64,000 nt of DNA from Haliotis asinina (GCF_037392515.1 NC_090280.1:19964618-20028617), one strand, 5' to 3'. Shown: positions 32,997-45,690, numbered from the stretch's first letter. Notes: generated by a model not told the origin, from the letters alone. Program-made: numbers and translations.

Positions 32997-33187
32997 AAAA
33001 ATGGCAAAAAGGAAAAGAAACAATCCAAAAGGACCAGAACCATCCAGCATTTGGAGGTGCCTTCCTCAGAGTCTTCCCCTATCACGGTTCACAACCAATT
33101 TGAACCTTTAGAGATGGAGGTCAATCCGTCACTCCCAGTTAGTGGAGCTAGACCCCACTCCAAATCACGAACTCCAATTGAACCTCC

Positions 33188-36100
33188 ATGAGCCGCTCAA
33201 CTAACATCATCCAGTGGAATTGTAGAGGACTAAGGAACAATTTAAATGATTTACAGTTACTGATACAGGACTTCAAACCATCGGCATTTTGCTTGCAAGA
33301 AACCTATTTTAGAGACACTGACCTTATGGATATAAGGCAATATGATTCTTATAATTATGTTTCTCCTCCAGGACCTAGAGCTACAGGGGTTCTTCAATTT
33401 TGGTGAGGCAGGGTGTTATACATAGCCCTGTCCCCCTGAATACACTACTTCAAGCTGTTGCTGTCAGGCTGACTTTGAATATTGTTTTCACTTTGTGCTC
33501 AATTTATGTATCACCATCTTTTACTCTACAACAAACAGATATTCAGGCTCTTTATGACCAGCTCCCTAAGCCATGTATCATTATGGGTGACTTTAACGGC
33601 CATAATCCACTTTGGGGTAGTTCTGATACAAACAGAAATGGGAGGATATTAGAAGATTTTCTTTCAAACAATGAACTATGTCTATTCAACAATAATTCGA
33701 AAACGTACTTACATCCTGGTACAGGTACATATTCTTCTCTTGCTTTGTCACTCACTGATGCAGATCTCTTAAATGAATTCGAATGGTCAGTTCACAATGA
33801 TCTGTGTGGCAGTGATCATTTTCCGACCATTCTTCAGGCAATAGCTCCAGGTGATATCCCTCCATCCTCAAGATGGAACTTCAGTAAAGCTAACTGGCCT
33901 TTGTTCAAACTACTTTGCAAGGACAAATTAATTCCTGATCGTTTTATTGATGATCCTGATTCAGTCCAATTATTCTCTGATGAGCTCAACAAAATAGCTG
34001 ATGAATGTATTCCTAGGTCCTCTATAAATCCACACATACGTAAACCATTGTTTACTAATGAATGCAAACAAGCTAGGAAAGCACGGAAAAAAGCTGAACA
34101 TTATTTCCGCTGCCACCCAATGGTGCATAATTTAATTAAATAAACATAAAGTGTTAAATGCTAAAGCAAGGCGCACATTTAAGCAAAACAAACGCCAGTC
34201 TTGGCAAAAATATGTTTCGAAAATAAATTCCCGAACGCCGATGTCCAAGGTATGGAACATGATCCAGAGAATAAAAGGTAAAGGTACCAAATCAACCATA
34301 CATCATCTCAAAACTGGGGATCAGTTGTTAACAGATAATTCTGATATTGCAAACAAACTGGGAGAAACTCTTGCCCAACACTCTTCCTCGTCTAATTATG
34401 TTCCCAAATTTCAAAAATATCAAAAACAGCAGGAAAAGAACAAAATCAATTTTCATTCAGATAATGGAGAAGATTATAATGAAATATTTTCTATTCATGA
34501 GCTTCATACTGCTCTTGAACAATCTCACGATACTGCTACAGGAGCTGATAACATTCATTAGCAACTCTTGAAACACTTACCTGAATCCTGTTTAGAGACA
34601 CTGTTGAATATTTTTGATGATATTTGGACATCTCGTAAATTTCCTCCATCCTGGCGTAAAGCCATTATTGTACCCATACCTAAGACGAAAGGGAAATATT
34701 TACAAACAGAGAAAGATAAACCTGGCCGTGACCATACAGATCCCTCTAATTATAGGCATATTTCCTTGACTAGCTGCGTTTGCAAAACCATGGAACGTAT
34801 GGTCAATAACCGACTAACTTGGTACTTAGAGTCTAATAATTTAATCACAAATATACAATGTGGTTTTCGTAAAAACCGCAGTACCATAGATCATTTAATT
34901 CGATTGGAATCATTTGTTAAGAACGCCATCATTAACAAGCAGCATGCAGTGTCAATCTTTTTTGAATTAGAAAAAGCTTATGATACGACATGGAAGCATG
35001 GCATTTTAAAAGATTTACATGATTTTGGTTTACGGGGTCGTTTGCCTCAATTTATATCCGAGTTTTTAACTGACAGACAATTTCAGGTAAGCGTGGGTTC
35101 TACCCTGTCTGATCATTATACTCAGGACCAGGGCGTCCCACAAGGCAGTATTTTGTCTGTCACACTCTTTAGTATTAGAATTAACAGTCTATCAAAGGTT
35201 TTAAATGATTCGATTGATGGATCACTTTTTGTGGATGATTTTAATATTTCTTGTCGTGGAAAAAATATGCATACTATTGAACGACAACTGCAGTTATGTT
35301 TAAATAAAATAGATAAATGGGGTCTCGAAAACGGCTTTAAATTTTCTAAATCCAAAACTAATTGTATACATTTTTGCCGCAAATACAAACCACATAGAGA
35401 CCCTGAAATATTTTTAAATGACACTCCCATCAAAGTTGTAGAGGAGGCAAAGTTCTTGGGTATACTTTTTGACTCCCATTTAACTTTTCTTCCACACATT
35501 AAATACCTAAAAAATAAATGCTTGAAGGCACAAGATCTATTAAAAGTTGTTTCCAGTTCCAAGTGGGGAGGGGATCAATCTACCCTCCTACACCTGTATC
35601 GATCACTGGTTCTCTCGAAACTTGATTACGGCTCCATTGTGTATGGTGGAGCCTGCAAAAGCAACCTAAAAATATTACATTCAGTCCATCATCAAGGTCT
35701 AAGACTCTGTCTTGGCTCCTTTCGAACTTCACCTGTTGACAGCCTGTATGTCGAGGCTGATGAACCATCTCTTGAACAGCGACGTATAAAATTAGCTTTA
35801 CAGTATATAACAAAACTGCATTCGAATAAGTCAAATCATGCATATAACTGTGTCTTCAATCCTCTGTATGAGGATTTATACAATAAGAAATCTTCTCTTG
35901 TTCCGCCTCTTGGTTTAAGAATGAAACCACTTATTACTGCCACCGGCATTGAGCTGGATAATATAGCTCCTTCCTGTCTTCTTTCTTCTCCTCCTTGGCA
36001 GTTGGTTAGGCCACAAGTTAGGCCACAACATTAACTACATTTAAAAAATCAGAAACTAATGAAATACAATACAAACAAGAATATAATCAATTAAAACATA

Positions 36101-36918
36101 AATATAGCAGTTATAAATCCTTATTTACAGATGGGTCCAAGGACGGTGGCGCAGTGGCTTGTGCCACTGTCATTGGATCCAGAACAATATCTTCTAGATT
36201 GTCCGACAACAGCTCTATTTTCACAGCTGAAGCTAACGCCATATTAACGGCTCTCAAATATATTCAAGGACATCCAAAACATAACCAGTATATAATCTAT
36301 TCCGACTCTCTTTCTTGCCTTCATGCTATTAAAAACACTTCTTGCAAACATCCACTTTTAATTGAAATTATTGAATTGCATAATGAACTTGCTACTGGCC
36401 AATACGACATCGTCTTTTGTTGGTTACCCAGCCATGTTGGCATTTCCGGTAACACGATGGCTGATCTTGCTGCTAAGGCAGCACTCGACAAATCTGTGAC
36501 ACCACTTCTTATTCCTTACACTGATTATAAAGCTACCATTAGATCGTATATCCGCGATCTGATGCAGGAGAAGTGGGACACCCAAGTGGGCATAAATAAA
36601 TTACATGCAATAAAACCTTCTGTTGGTTATACCTACTTGGGTTGTCAGTCCAGATTTGAAGAGGTCATCATGCGGCGATGTCGTATTGGCCACACGAGAT
36701 ATACTCATGAATACCTATTGAAAGGTGAGGATCCTCCGTTCTACATCCCTTGTGATGAAATAATCACGGTCAAGCATGTCTTGCTTGACTGTGTCGAATA
36801 TTCCATCACAAGGGATACCTATTTCAAATCACGAACAATGAAGGATCTTTTTGATAATATAAGTTCTCATTTAATCATTCAATTTTTAAAAGAATTAGAT
36901 TTGTTAAATGACTTGTAA
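33188..36918 (+). pseudogene. Nimb C ORF2 (endonuclease-RT-RNase H), damaged
   Basis: Starts M-S-R-S-T-N-I-I-Q-W-N-C-R-G-L-R, the normal endonuclease opening. A one-base loss in a G run near 33389 shifts the frame. A frameshift near 34142 and a TAG at 34558-34560 are the same changes found in copy A. RT is open from 34568 with F-E-L-E-K-A-Y-D, Q-G-V-P-Q-G-S-I-L and S-L-F-V-D-D. A rearranged spot near 36016 ends the frame before RNase H, which is open again from 36154 to the stop at 36918. It carries the same 12-residue insert after V-P-I-P-K (about 34690-34725) as copy A. Confidence 0.88.
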
Positions 36919-37471
36919 ATAGATAAATATTTTAGTACTGGAAGTTTAAAATCGTAACTGTGCTTGTTAGTGGCTGTCTCCTCGAGAGGGTGGTTAAAGT
37001 ACTGTAAAATTATTGTCCTCCTGAGAGGGTACGTAAGTCCACAAACATTCAAAGTCAATTCAAACTGTCCATATTTTTAATCGTAGAATATGTGTCTTTT
37101 TAATATACGGCTAGATTTCCTAAATTGCTAACAACTGAAGGGATGATGTAAATCCAGCTAGGGTCCATGCAGGAAGCAAATGTACAGTAAGTCCCCATGG
37201 TCCCTAGTATGGTGATCTACCTTCAGATGTTGGTGATATATAGCCCGTATTTTATGTTGTATTGTCCAAATAGTGATATTAGTTTTAACTTTCTACACTA
37301 GTTTTAAATGATAACTGTGATATTCTAGTTATTTTACTGTCCTTTGACGACAGGTTTTTATAGTATATGCACATTTCATTTCAATATCAAACATGTTCTC
37401 GTCATGATATGGCTGGAATACTGCCGATGTGACGTTAACTACGAACTCACTCACTCACTATCTCCAGAAAA

Positions 37472-39470
37472 CTCACCTACAGTAATAGTGACTATCATGG
37501 TATGACAGAACTGAGTGATTATCCGTTTACTATTGTTTGTGATTATCCTGACAAGAAGATCTTCCTAGCTGGCGACTTAAATGCTCACATGAAGGACTTT
37601 ATTGACTACATTCCTGATGACAATTTATATGTTGTATATGAATATTATCCATGTGATACTTTCGATACCCCAATATCAACTAAAGATATTCATGCTCATA
37701 ATAATTATGGCATTACGCTAGCAGAATTATGCCGCACATACAGCACCCACGCTTTAAATGGTCGACTGTTTCATGACACCAGCGGTGAATTTACGTGTAT
37801 AACTCATATGGGACCAGTCTTCTTGACTACATGCTAGCATCAACAACCCTTTTCCCCCATATTACTGATTTTGGAGTTGTAATTGAGGATAAATCATGCC
37901 ATTTTCCTGTTTACTGTACTTTGGATCTTGATATTGGTTTTTTGTCTGAACCAGTTAAAGAGAAGTATTCACCACAGAATGACATCCAAAATGATCTTTC
38001 TTAGTAAATGTCATACATAATGCAGAAAATCATACAAAGTTTACAAAGGTATTAGCACATTAAAATATTTTACACCGCCACCGTGGTGGGATAATGAATT
38101 AGAAAGAATTAAGCATGATAAATATGCAGGGACCATAACCATGACATTAACATTTACAAAAAATACCGTCCCACTTTCAAGCAGCTACTTAAGAAGACGA
38201 AAGGGAAATATTTACAAACAGAGAAGGATAAAATAATTGCAGCTAGATCTGACCCTGGACAGTTCTGGAAACTTATTAAACTTAATGGAATGTCCAGTTG
38301 CATTTCCCAACACATATATAACTTGTAAACAATGGTATGATCACTTCCAAACACTCACTGCAGACATCATTTGTTAACTCCAACACAGTCAACAGTCTAC
38401 CGACACTCAATCCTCTACAGGTACACTCAACCAGCCTATAACACAAGAGGAAGGTATGTCTCACATCAAACTGTTGGCAAACAATACGTCACCCGGACCA
38501 GATGATATTGAAAACGAATTTCTTAAAGTTTCTAAAGACTATATTACACATATTCTTACAAGATTATATAATCGCATACTCAATACATCATATATCCGTT
38601 ATTTAAATCAGGTAACAAATCAGATACAAACAACTACAGGGGCATTTCGCTCATTGACTCACTGTGTAAAGTATTCACTACAATACTGAACACTAGCTAT
38701 AGGCTGCAGACACGGTGTGATGAAAATAATGTGCTAGGTGACTTTCAAGCAGGTTTTAGACCTGGCTATTCTACAGTAGACCATATATTTACCCTTAATG
38801 CTATTGCAACAACATATTCATGCAAAAGAAATGGGATATTTTACTGTTTATATATTGACTTTTGTGAAGCATTTGACACTTTGAAACACCATATTCTCTT
38901 AAATGCTTTGAAACATGTTGGCGTGTCAGATAAATATTTCAGCATTGTATCATCCATGTACAGCAGTCGGTCAGCCTGTGTAAGAACAAGCACGGGTCTG
39001 TCTCAATCATTTCCATGTAACATCGGTACCCGTCCTCAAATGTTTATCATATTCATTAATCATTTATATACGTTACTGGAGGATGTGGGTGGCAGAGGGG
39101 TGTCTATTTCACACAATGTAAATGACTTGCCTTAATGTTTGCAGATGATGTTTCTGCTCTGGCAGGTAGTTGTAACCACCTACAGTTGAAGATACATGCT
39201 CTAGAACTATTTTGCAATAATACAGGTAAGTGGGTAAATGTGGAGAAAACTAAGGTTGTATTTAGACAGGGGGGGTCCACTTAGGTCTCATGAGAAATGG
39301 TACTACAAGGTTGATCCAATTGGAGTAGTTTCATTCAATCATTACTTAGATTTAACATTTACTCCGAAACCTGCCTGGAGTAAGGCGGAAACAGTACTAG
39401 CATCTCAGGCAATTAAGGCAATACTAGCAATTAATGGTTTCCAGAGGAAAGTTGGTAATATTTCCTGTTC
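37472..39470 (+). pseudogene. Endonuclease-RT part of the decayed LINE
   Basis: F-L-A-G-D-L-N-A-H (37560-37590) is the endonuclease Asp-Asn motif. Q-L-L-K-K-T-K-G-K-Y-L-Q-T-E-K-D-K (about 38180-38233) is the linker. N-T-S-P-G-P-D-D-I-E-N-E-F-L-K, F-R-P-G-Y-S-T-V-D-H-I-F and C-L-Y-I-D-F-C-E-A-F-D-T belong to RT. The F-A-D-D motif is near 39140, followed by N-V-E-K-T-K. Several frameshifts and stops. The linker is nearly identical to the insert in the RT of Nimb A and C. Confidence 0.75.
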
Positions 39471-39474
39471 AATG

Positions 39475-40564
39475 AGTGAGTGAATTAATATTTAACGCCC
39501 TATCGGCAATATTTCAGCCATATCGTGACGGGAACTTAGCACTGAAATGGAAAACACTAAATATCACATATATGAATATAAAACCAGCATGAAAAACTAA
39601 AACATTTTAATTAAAGAAGACAATACATTATAAAACTCGGGCTATAGATCGCCAACAACCGAAGGTAGATCACTATACTAGGGACCATGAGGACTTACAG
39701 TACCTTTGCTACCTTCATGGACCCTAGCTGGATTTACACCATTCCTTCAGCTGCTGGCGAGTGTACGAAATGCTAGCCAAATTTAAAATGACAAGAATAC
39801 TACGATTAAAAACCTGGTAGACTTAAATTTACATCAAATGTTTTGGGACTTACGTACCTCTCAGGAGGACAATAACTTTACAATACGTCAACCCCCTTTG
39901 AGGGTACAGCCACTAACAATACAAGTTACTAATCTAAGCTACAGAACATATTACTCAAGATTGAACCAAAAAATCAATTTCTTTTAAAAAATAAAAAACT
40001 AAATGAGAAGCAACAGTGGTAAAAAAGATACTTGATGATTTTGACATTGAAATATCTATCCCTTGTGTGAAGTGATAGATTCATGCCCTTATTCAACACA
40101 ATCAAGCAGAATATGCCTGACCGTAACTCTCTCATCACAAGGGATACAAAATGGAGGATCCTCACCTTTTAACATGAGTATATCTAGTGTGGCCAATACG
40201 ACATCGTCGTAAAATAACCACTCAAATATGGACTGACAACCGACGTAGGTATAACGAATGTAAGGTTGTATCTCATGTAATTTATTGATACCCACTAGGG
40301 TGTCCAACTTCTTTGCATCAGATCACGAATATGAGTGCTGCTTTAGCAGCAAGGTCAACCAATGTGCTACCAGAGATTCCTACATGGCTTGGTAACCAAC
40401 AGAAGATGATGTCATATGGGCCAGTGGCAAGATCATTACACAATTCAATAATTTCTATTAAAAGTGGATGTTTGCAACAAATAGTTTTAACAGCCTGAAG
40501 GCAAGAAAGAGTGTCGGAATAGATTATGTATTGTGTACGTTTAGGGTGTCTTCGAATATATTTA
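39475..40564 (-). mobile_element. Nimb LINE fragment D, 3' end
   Basis: On the minus strand: RNase H tail, the C-terminal segment (G-C-Q-S-I-F-E; K-G-E-D-P-P-F-C-I-P-C-D-E-R-V-T-V) and a 3' UTR ending ATTAATTCACTCACTC. 5'-truncated in RNase H. Its truncated end abuts the 3' end of fragment E. It interrupts or terminates the decayed LINE. No target duplication found. Confidence 0.8.
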
Positions 40565-41732
40565 AGTGAGTGAGTGAGTGAGTGAGTTAATATTTAACGG
40601 CACATCGACAGTATTGCAGCCATATCGTGACGAGAGCATTCTTAAAAAAGGAATCTATGTATATGATAAAAACCTGTCGACGACGGAGAGTAAAACAACT
40701 AGAATATCACAATAAGAAATAAAACTAGCGTGAAAAATTAAAACTAATATCCCTATTCAGACAATACAATATAAAAACAGGCTATATAGATCACCAACAA
40801 CTGAAGGTAGATCACCATACTAGGGGCCATGGGGACTTACAGTACTTCTGCTACCTGCATTGTCCCTAGCTGGATTTACACCATCCCCTCAGCTGCTGGT
40901 GACAGTATGCAAGATTAGCCACAAATTAAAATGACAGAAATACTATACTACGACTAAAAAATATGGAAGACTAAATTTGACTTCAAATGTTTTGGGACTT
41001 ACGTACCCTCCCAGGAGAACAATAATTTTGCAGTGCTTTAACCCCCTCGAGGATACAGCCACTAACACTCTAAGTTACGAATTCAAACTTCCAAGCATAA
41101 AATATTTATCTATTTACAATGCATTTAGTAAATCTAAGTCTTTTTAAAATGCAATAATTAAAAGACAGCTAACATTATTAAAAAGATCCTTCAAAGTTTG
41201 TGAAGTAAAATATTTATCCCTTGTGATGGAATATTCAACACAGTCAAGCAAAACATGCTTGATGTCAAGCAAAACATGACCAATGCGACATCGTCGCATA
41301 ATGACCTCCTCAAATCTGGACTGACAACCCCAGTAAGTATAACCAATGTAAGGTTTTATTTCATGTAATTTATTTATACCTCCCAGGGTATCCCACTTCT
41401 TCTGCATCAGATCACGGATATAAGATCTTATTGTAGCTTTATATATTCTTATTGTATCTGAGCATGGAATAAGAAGTGGTGTCACAGATTTGTTGAGTGC
41501 TGCCTTAGCAGCAAGATCGGCCATTGTGTTACCAGAAATGCCAACGTGACTACGTACCCAGCAAAGGACGATGTCGTATTGGCCAGTAGCAAGGTTATTG
41601 TACAATTCAATAATTTCAATTAAAAGTGGATGTTTACAAGAAATATTTTTAATAGCCTGAAGGCAGGAAAGAGAGTCTGAATAGATTATGTACTGTTTAT
41701 GTTTAGGGTGTCTTTGTATGTATTTAAGAGCA

Positions 41733-42055
41733 AGTTGTTTCAAAGGCATTTAGAAGTTGGAGGAATCAAACTACAAGTGCTTTATGGTTCAACTTCTTTA
41801 TTATACAAGGGCACAACGTTTCGAGACAGATTCTAGTCTCTTCTTCAGGTGAAGTGAGGGTAAAACTAAAGGGTTGTAGTATATATACACATAACAGTAG
41901 ACTGATAGCAATGGGTAACAAGATATCCAAACATCTTTACCTAATCAACACAAGCCTGCACATCAATCAGTTGAAGCCTGCACATAAGTTGAAGCCTGTA
42001 CATCTATCAATCGAAGCCTGTACATCAATTAATAGAAACCTGTATATCTTGTTAG
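41733..42055. mobile_element. Insertion inside Nimb E, possibly Penelope-like
   Basis: The Nimb E homology is interrupted by about 320 bp containing TTATACAAGGGCACAACGTT followed by TCTTCTTCAGGTG. This resembles the 'ACGTTTCG...CTTCTTCAGG' terminal region I associate with Penelope-like elements. No coding sequence is present. Part of the RNase H/connection region is missing at the insertion, so a deletion accompanied it. Confidence 0.35.
41953..42050. repeat. Short degenerate tandem repeat (GAAGCCTGYACATC)
   Basis: The phrase AAGCCTGCACATCAATCA recurs about five times with unit length near 18-24 bp (CAAGCCTGCACATC, GAAGCCTGCACATA, GAAGCCTGTACATC twice, GAAACCTGTATATC). It lies within the foreign segment of Nimb E. 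Confidence 0.7.
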
Positions 42056-43253
42056 CCGCAAGAAATGGCTTAATTCTGAGCCCAAGAGGCGGAACAAGGG
42101 AAGACTTTTTGTGATACAAATCCTCATAGAGAGGATTAGAGACACAATTAAATGCGGGGTTAGACTCATTAGAAGGTAATTTTGTAATGTATTGTAAAGA
42201 TAGTTTTATACGACGTAAGTTGAGAGAAGGCTCATCAGCTTCGACGCATAGACTGTCGATAGGAGAGGTTCTAGAAGAACCGAGACAAAGTCTTAGGCCT
42301 TGGTGGTGCACAGGATCAAGTAGTTTTAGGTTGCTTTGACAAGCTCCACCATATACGATGGAACCGTAATCAAGTTTAGATCGGACCAGTGATCTATATA
42401 AGTGAAGAAGGGTATTTTGATCCCCTCCCCATTTTGAATTTGAAACAACCTTTAATAAATCGAATGTCTTCAGGCATTTGGCTTCAAGGAATTTAATATG
42501 CGTCAAAAAGGTCAAATGTGAGTGGAAAATAAGGCCCAAGAATGTGGCCTCCTTGACCACTTTGATTCCGGTACAACTTAGAAATAGTTCTGATTCTTTA
42601 TGGGGTTTGTATTTACGACAGAAGTGTATAAAATTGGTTTTCAAAACACCATTTATCTATTTTGTTTAAACACAACTGTAGTTGCCGTTCAATAGTATGC
42701 ATATTTTTACCACGGCACGAAATATTAAAATCATCCACAAATAAAGATCCATCTATTAAATCGTTTAAAACTGTTGATAAACTGTTGATCTTGATGCTAA
42801 AAAGTGTGACTGACAAAATACTGCCTTGTGAAACACCCTGATCCTGATTGTAATGATCAGACAGGGTAGAACCCACGCGGACTTGAAATTGTCTGTTATT
42901 TAAAAAGTTGGCTGTGAATTGAGGCAAACGACCTCGCAAGCCGAAATCATGTAAATTTCTTAAAATGCCGTATTTCCAGGTTGTGTCATATGCTTTCTCA
43001 AGATCAAAAAAGATAGACACAGCATGTTGTTTATTAATCAGCGCATTTTTCACAAATGATTCTAAACGCACTAAGTAATCCACTGTACTTCTGTTGTTAA
43101 GGAAACCACATTGTATGTCTGCGATAAGGTTATTTGTTTCCAAGTACCAAACTAGTCGATTATTTATCATGCGTTCCATGGTCTTGCAAACACAGCTAGT
43201 TAGTGAAATAGGTCGATATGATCCGTATGATCACGTCCAGGTTTAGGTATTGG

Positions 43254-43264
43254 TACTACTGCTG

Positions 43265-43320
<56 letters not shown>
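43254..43320. repeat. (TAC)n microsatellite
   Basis: About 20 CTA/TAC units at the 5' border of Nimb E. Immediately after it, the duplicated upstream block of gene copy 3 begins. Confidence 0.95.
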
Positions 43321-43321
<1 letters not shown>

Positions 43322-43808
43322 TAACATTGATGATTTCAACAACAGTGTTGTGTCAAAGTCTTAACACAGCAGCAAGCATACCCACTGAATCTAACACAAA
43401 CAGTGCAGTACAAATTCAACACTTTTCTGCAGACCACAAACCCTGACACATGGCGTTCTCCCTCAAAAGAGAAAGGAAGCTTGACCATAGAAAGACTTTG
43501 CTAAGTAATGCCTGCGAAGATCCGGGATAGAATATGTCTTCAGCACCACACGCTTGCCACAAAAAGCGGCCAACTGGATCGGGTTTTCGGGCTCGCACAC
43601 GTCATCGGTTCCCAATTGCGCAGGTCGATGCTCACGCTATTGATCACCGAGTTGTCTGATTCAGACTCGATTATTTACAGACCACCGCCATATAGCTGGA
43701 ATATCGCTGAGTGCGGCGTAAAACTAAACTACCTAACTCACTTTGCTCATTGAAGTAACCAGTTTAACACCGAAGGCTGGAAAACCAACCTAGAAGACAC
43801 TACTCCCC
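43321..43808 (+). repeat. Upstream block of copy 3, first part (paralogue of 2657-3150)
   Basis: Aligns with the upstream block of copy 1, including the same SINE-like repeat and the CTCATTGAAGTAACCAGT stretch. Homology breaks off at CCCCAAACACCAT and resumes at 45297. Confidence 0.8.
43517..43740 (+). repeat. SINE-like repeat
   Basis: Paralogous to the insertion at 2846-3072. The 3' end ATAGCTGGAATATCGCTGAG, then GTGCGGCGTAAAACTAAACT, is better preserved here. Confidence 0.75.
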
Positions 43809-44313
43809 AAACACCATATGTAGGCTTCAACGAGACTGTACTTGCATCAATATAATACATTATTTTGGGAAGATACCTAACGTATGATTCATTTATAACT
43901 ATATCACTTTTCACAATATCTGAAAACTCATACTGCATTTCAAATGACCATACTTTATTGAATAAACTAAAGAATAAAATCAGCAACTGTACTTATAAAA
44001 GTTGTCTAATGTACATTGTAGTTTACTAATGCCAACTTGTTTGCGCAATCACTTAATGCAAGTAAAGCGACATCTTGGTTTTTTGTCACCTCGAACTTCA
44101 CGTGGTTCACATGATGTTTAATGCTAAAATATTTTCATCACAGGTTCCATAATTTACGTGAAGGTAGTTATATTTTGCGTAATACGTTTAGAATAGCATC
44201 AATTTACCCAAAACGTTTCTCTAAAAGAAAATATGTCGTTTACGAAGATTTTCCCATTCGATCGGATGGGTTGCGGGTATGATTTTCGCCAGTCATGATC
44301 CTTATAGTAGACT

Positions 44314-44800
44314 GTGAGTGAGTTATAATTTAATGTCACATCGGCAATATTTCAGCCATATCATGACGAGAACAAACATGGTTATACAGAATATGTAGAT
44401 ATTATAAAAAAACCCGTCGTCAAAGTACAGCAAAATGACTAGAGTATCACAATTCGAATTTATAAATTGCCGCTGGCGATTGTAGGAAAATGTAGCCGAA
44501 TTTAAAAGGACAAAAATACCACGTTTAAAATATTGGTAAGTTTAAATTTTACTTTGAATATTTTGGGGACTTACGTACCCTTTCAATGGGACAATAATTT
44601 TACGCTACTTTAACCGCCTTTGAGAGTACAGCCACTAACAATCGCAGTTGACAATTCACACCACCGTGTTTAAAATATCAACGTTTTATTTACAAAACAT
44701 GATATTCAAACTTTGTCTAATGATTCTATTTCCTTTATTGTTCTGACATTAAAATATTTTTCCCTTGTGATAGCAAAGTCAATACAGACAGGTATAGCAG
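44314..44800 (-). mobile_element. Nimb LINE fragment F, 3' UTR
   Basis: On the plus strand it begins GTGAGTGAGTTATAATTTAA, the reverse complement of the Nimb 3' end, and continues through the 3' UTR landmarks (GGGACTTACGTACCC, ACAGCCACTAACAATC) into a trace of ORF2 end (CCCTTGTGATAGC). It is part of the 1.5 kb inserted between the two halves of the copy 3 upstream block. From 44800 to 45170 I recognise nothing. Confidence 0.75.
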
Positions 44801-45296
44801 ACTGTGGCTAGAAAGCGTCATTGGAAACCAATCTTTAACCAATAAAATCGCTTCTTACAACTTTGAAAATACTTTTCGTAAAGGAGTACAGTGTTGATGT
44901 TCAGAGCTTTCGAATGATACTCGACACCAAGGAAAACGGGGGGCATTTCACACGGTTGTGTGACGTTACCGAGTGGAAAACCACTGATATCGGGAAATAG
45001 ACAACCATACCTATTTAATAATTAATATGTTTTATAATAAGTTTACGATTATTTAAAATGAACAAAAAGGATAAGGCCACATATGAAAATGGAAAGCATT
45101 CTTTCGTGGTTTTTTCTGGACATTTTAAATGTGAAAGCTTGCACTTTTATTACAAATTAAATTATTTAAGTTGTAGTTGTCTAATTTCAACGATGTGATG
45201 AAAATAGATTTCCTGTTAATAAACAGTAGCATTAGAGCTTATAAGTGGTGTATGACATGTAGTAGAAATAATGTTTTACAAGCTGATATTTACCTT

Positions 45297-45690
45297 GACA
45301 AACATGGGCGTCATCTATGTATGACACAAGAGTCTCTGAGGACTCAGTGTCATAGCAGTAAAAGCCTCTGTTTGACTGTTGTTGTTGTAGTTCATTGTAT
45401 ATAACTCTTGATTGGGCTGTCGACTTGTATACATTTAATGAAGTACACAGGTAAATTTCTGATTCTTGCAGACGTAGCAATAGAGCAAGAGTACACATCG
45501 GCTGAATGACAGGTTGTACTAACAGATGGTTTCGTGTAAATGTAATCTGGTATGAGGTTTTCGTGTTCATCTGTCCTTGTAGAAGGAACTTCAATGTATG
45601 TGAATTGGCATGAGGTCTCGAAAACATAAAGTGTGTGTATGGGCGTATTGTATATGCGCATGTGTTCATACACACACACATGTGGCCAAG
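45297..45690 (+). repeat. Upstream block of copy 3, second part (paralogue of about 3160-3540)
   Basis: Shares GGGCGTCATCTATGTATG, TTCATTGTATATAACTCTTG-like phrases and the ATATGCGCATGTGTT-CA repeat junction with the region upstream of copy 1. Homology ends at the CA repeat at about 45680. The remaining part lies on the far side of the insertions, at 47706 and after 52790. Confidence 0.75.

Larger units (their letters stand above)
31275..37458 (+). mobile_element. Nimb/I-group LINE copy C, 5'-complete
   Basis: Flanked by TATCTCCAGAAAA (31262-31274 and 37459-37471). The 5' end GGCACCCGTGGCGAGCCACC agrees with the 5' end of copy G on the other strand, so this copy looks full length (6.18 kb). 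It has a GC-rich 5' UTR, open ORF1, damaged ORF2 and a 3' UTR ending AACTCACTCACTCAC. It shows the uninterrupted site of the L1 insertion found in copy A (AGCCTGGCATTTGATC near 31741). Confidence 0.92.
30561..39470 (+). mobile_element. Decayed LINE of uncertain clade, interrupted by Nimb C
   Basis: Pieces in order: an ORF1-like segment (30770-31055), an endonuclease segment (31080-31272), the Nimb C insertion (31275-37458), more endonuclease (37470-37990), the endonuclease-RT linker (38040-38290) and RT (38400-39470). It ends where Nimb D begins. Frames are interrupted many times and part of ORF1/endonuclease is missing, so it is old. The 13-bp target duplication of Nimb C (TATCTCCAGAAAA) comes from this LINE. 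Left boundary approximate. Confidence 0.7.
40565..43254 (-). mobile_element. Nimb LINE fragment E
   Basis: On the minus strand: RT beginning near M-E-R-M-I-N-N-R-L-V-W-Y-L (43179), with L-E-K-A-Y-D-T, S-Q-G-S-I-L-S and S-L-F-V-D-D, then thumb and connection (to about 42056). A foreign segment follows (41733-42055), then RNase H (Y-S-D-S-L-S-C; S-H-V-G-I-S-G-N) and the 3' UTR. The 5' end runs into the (TAC)n repeat at 43254. The sequence there reads V-P-I-P-K-P-G-R-D-H, that is, without the 12-residue insert of A and C. Confidence 0.85.
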
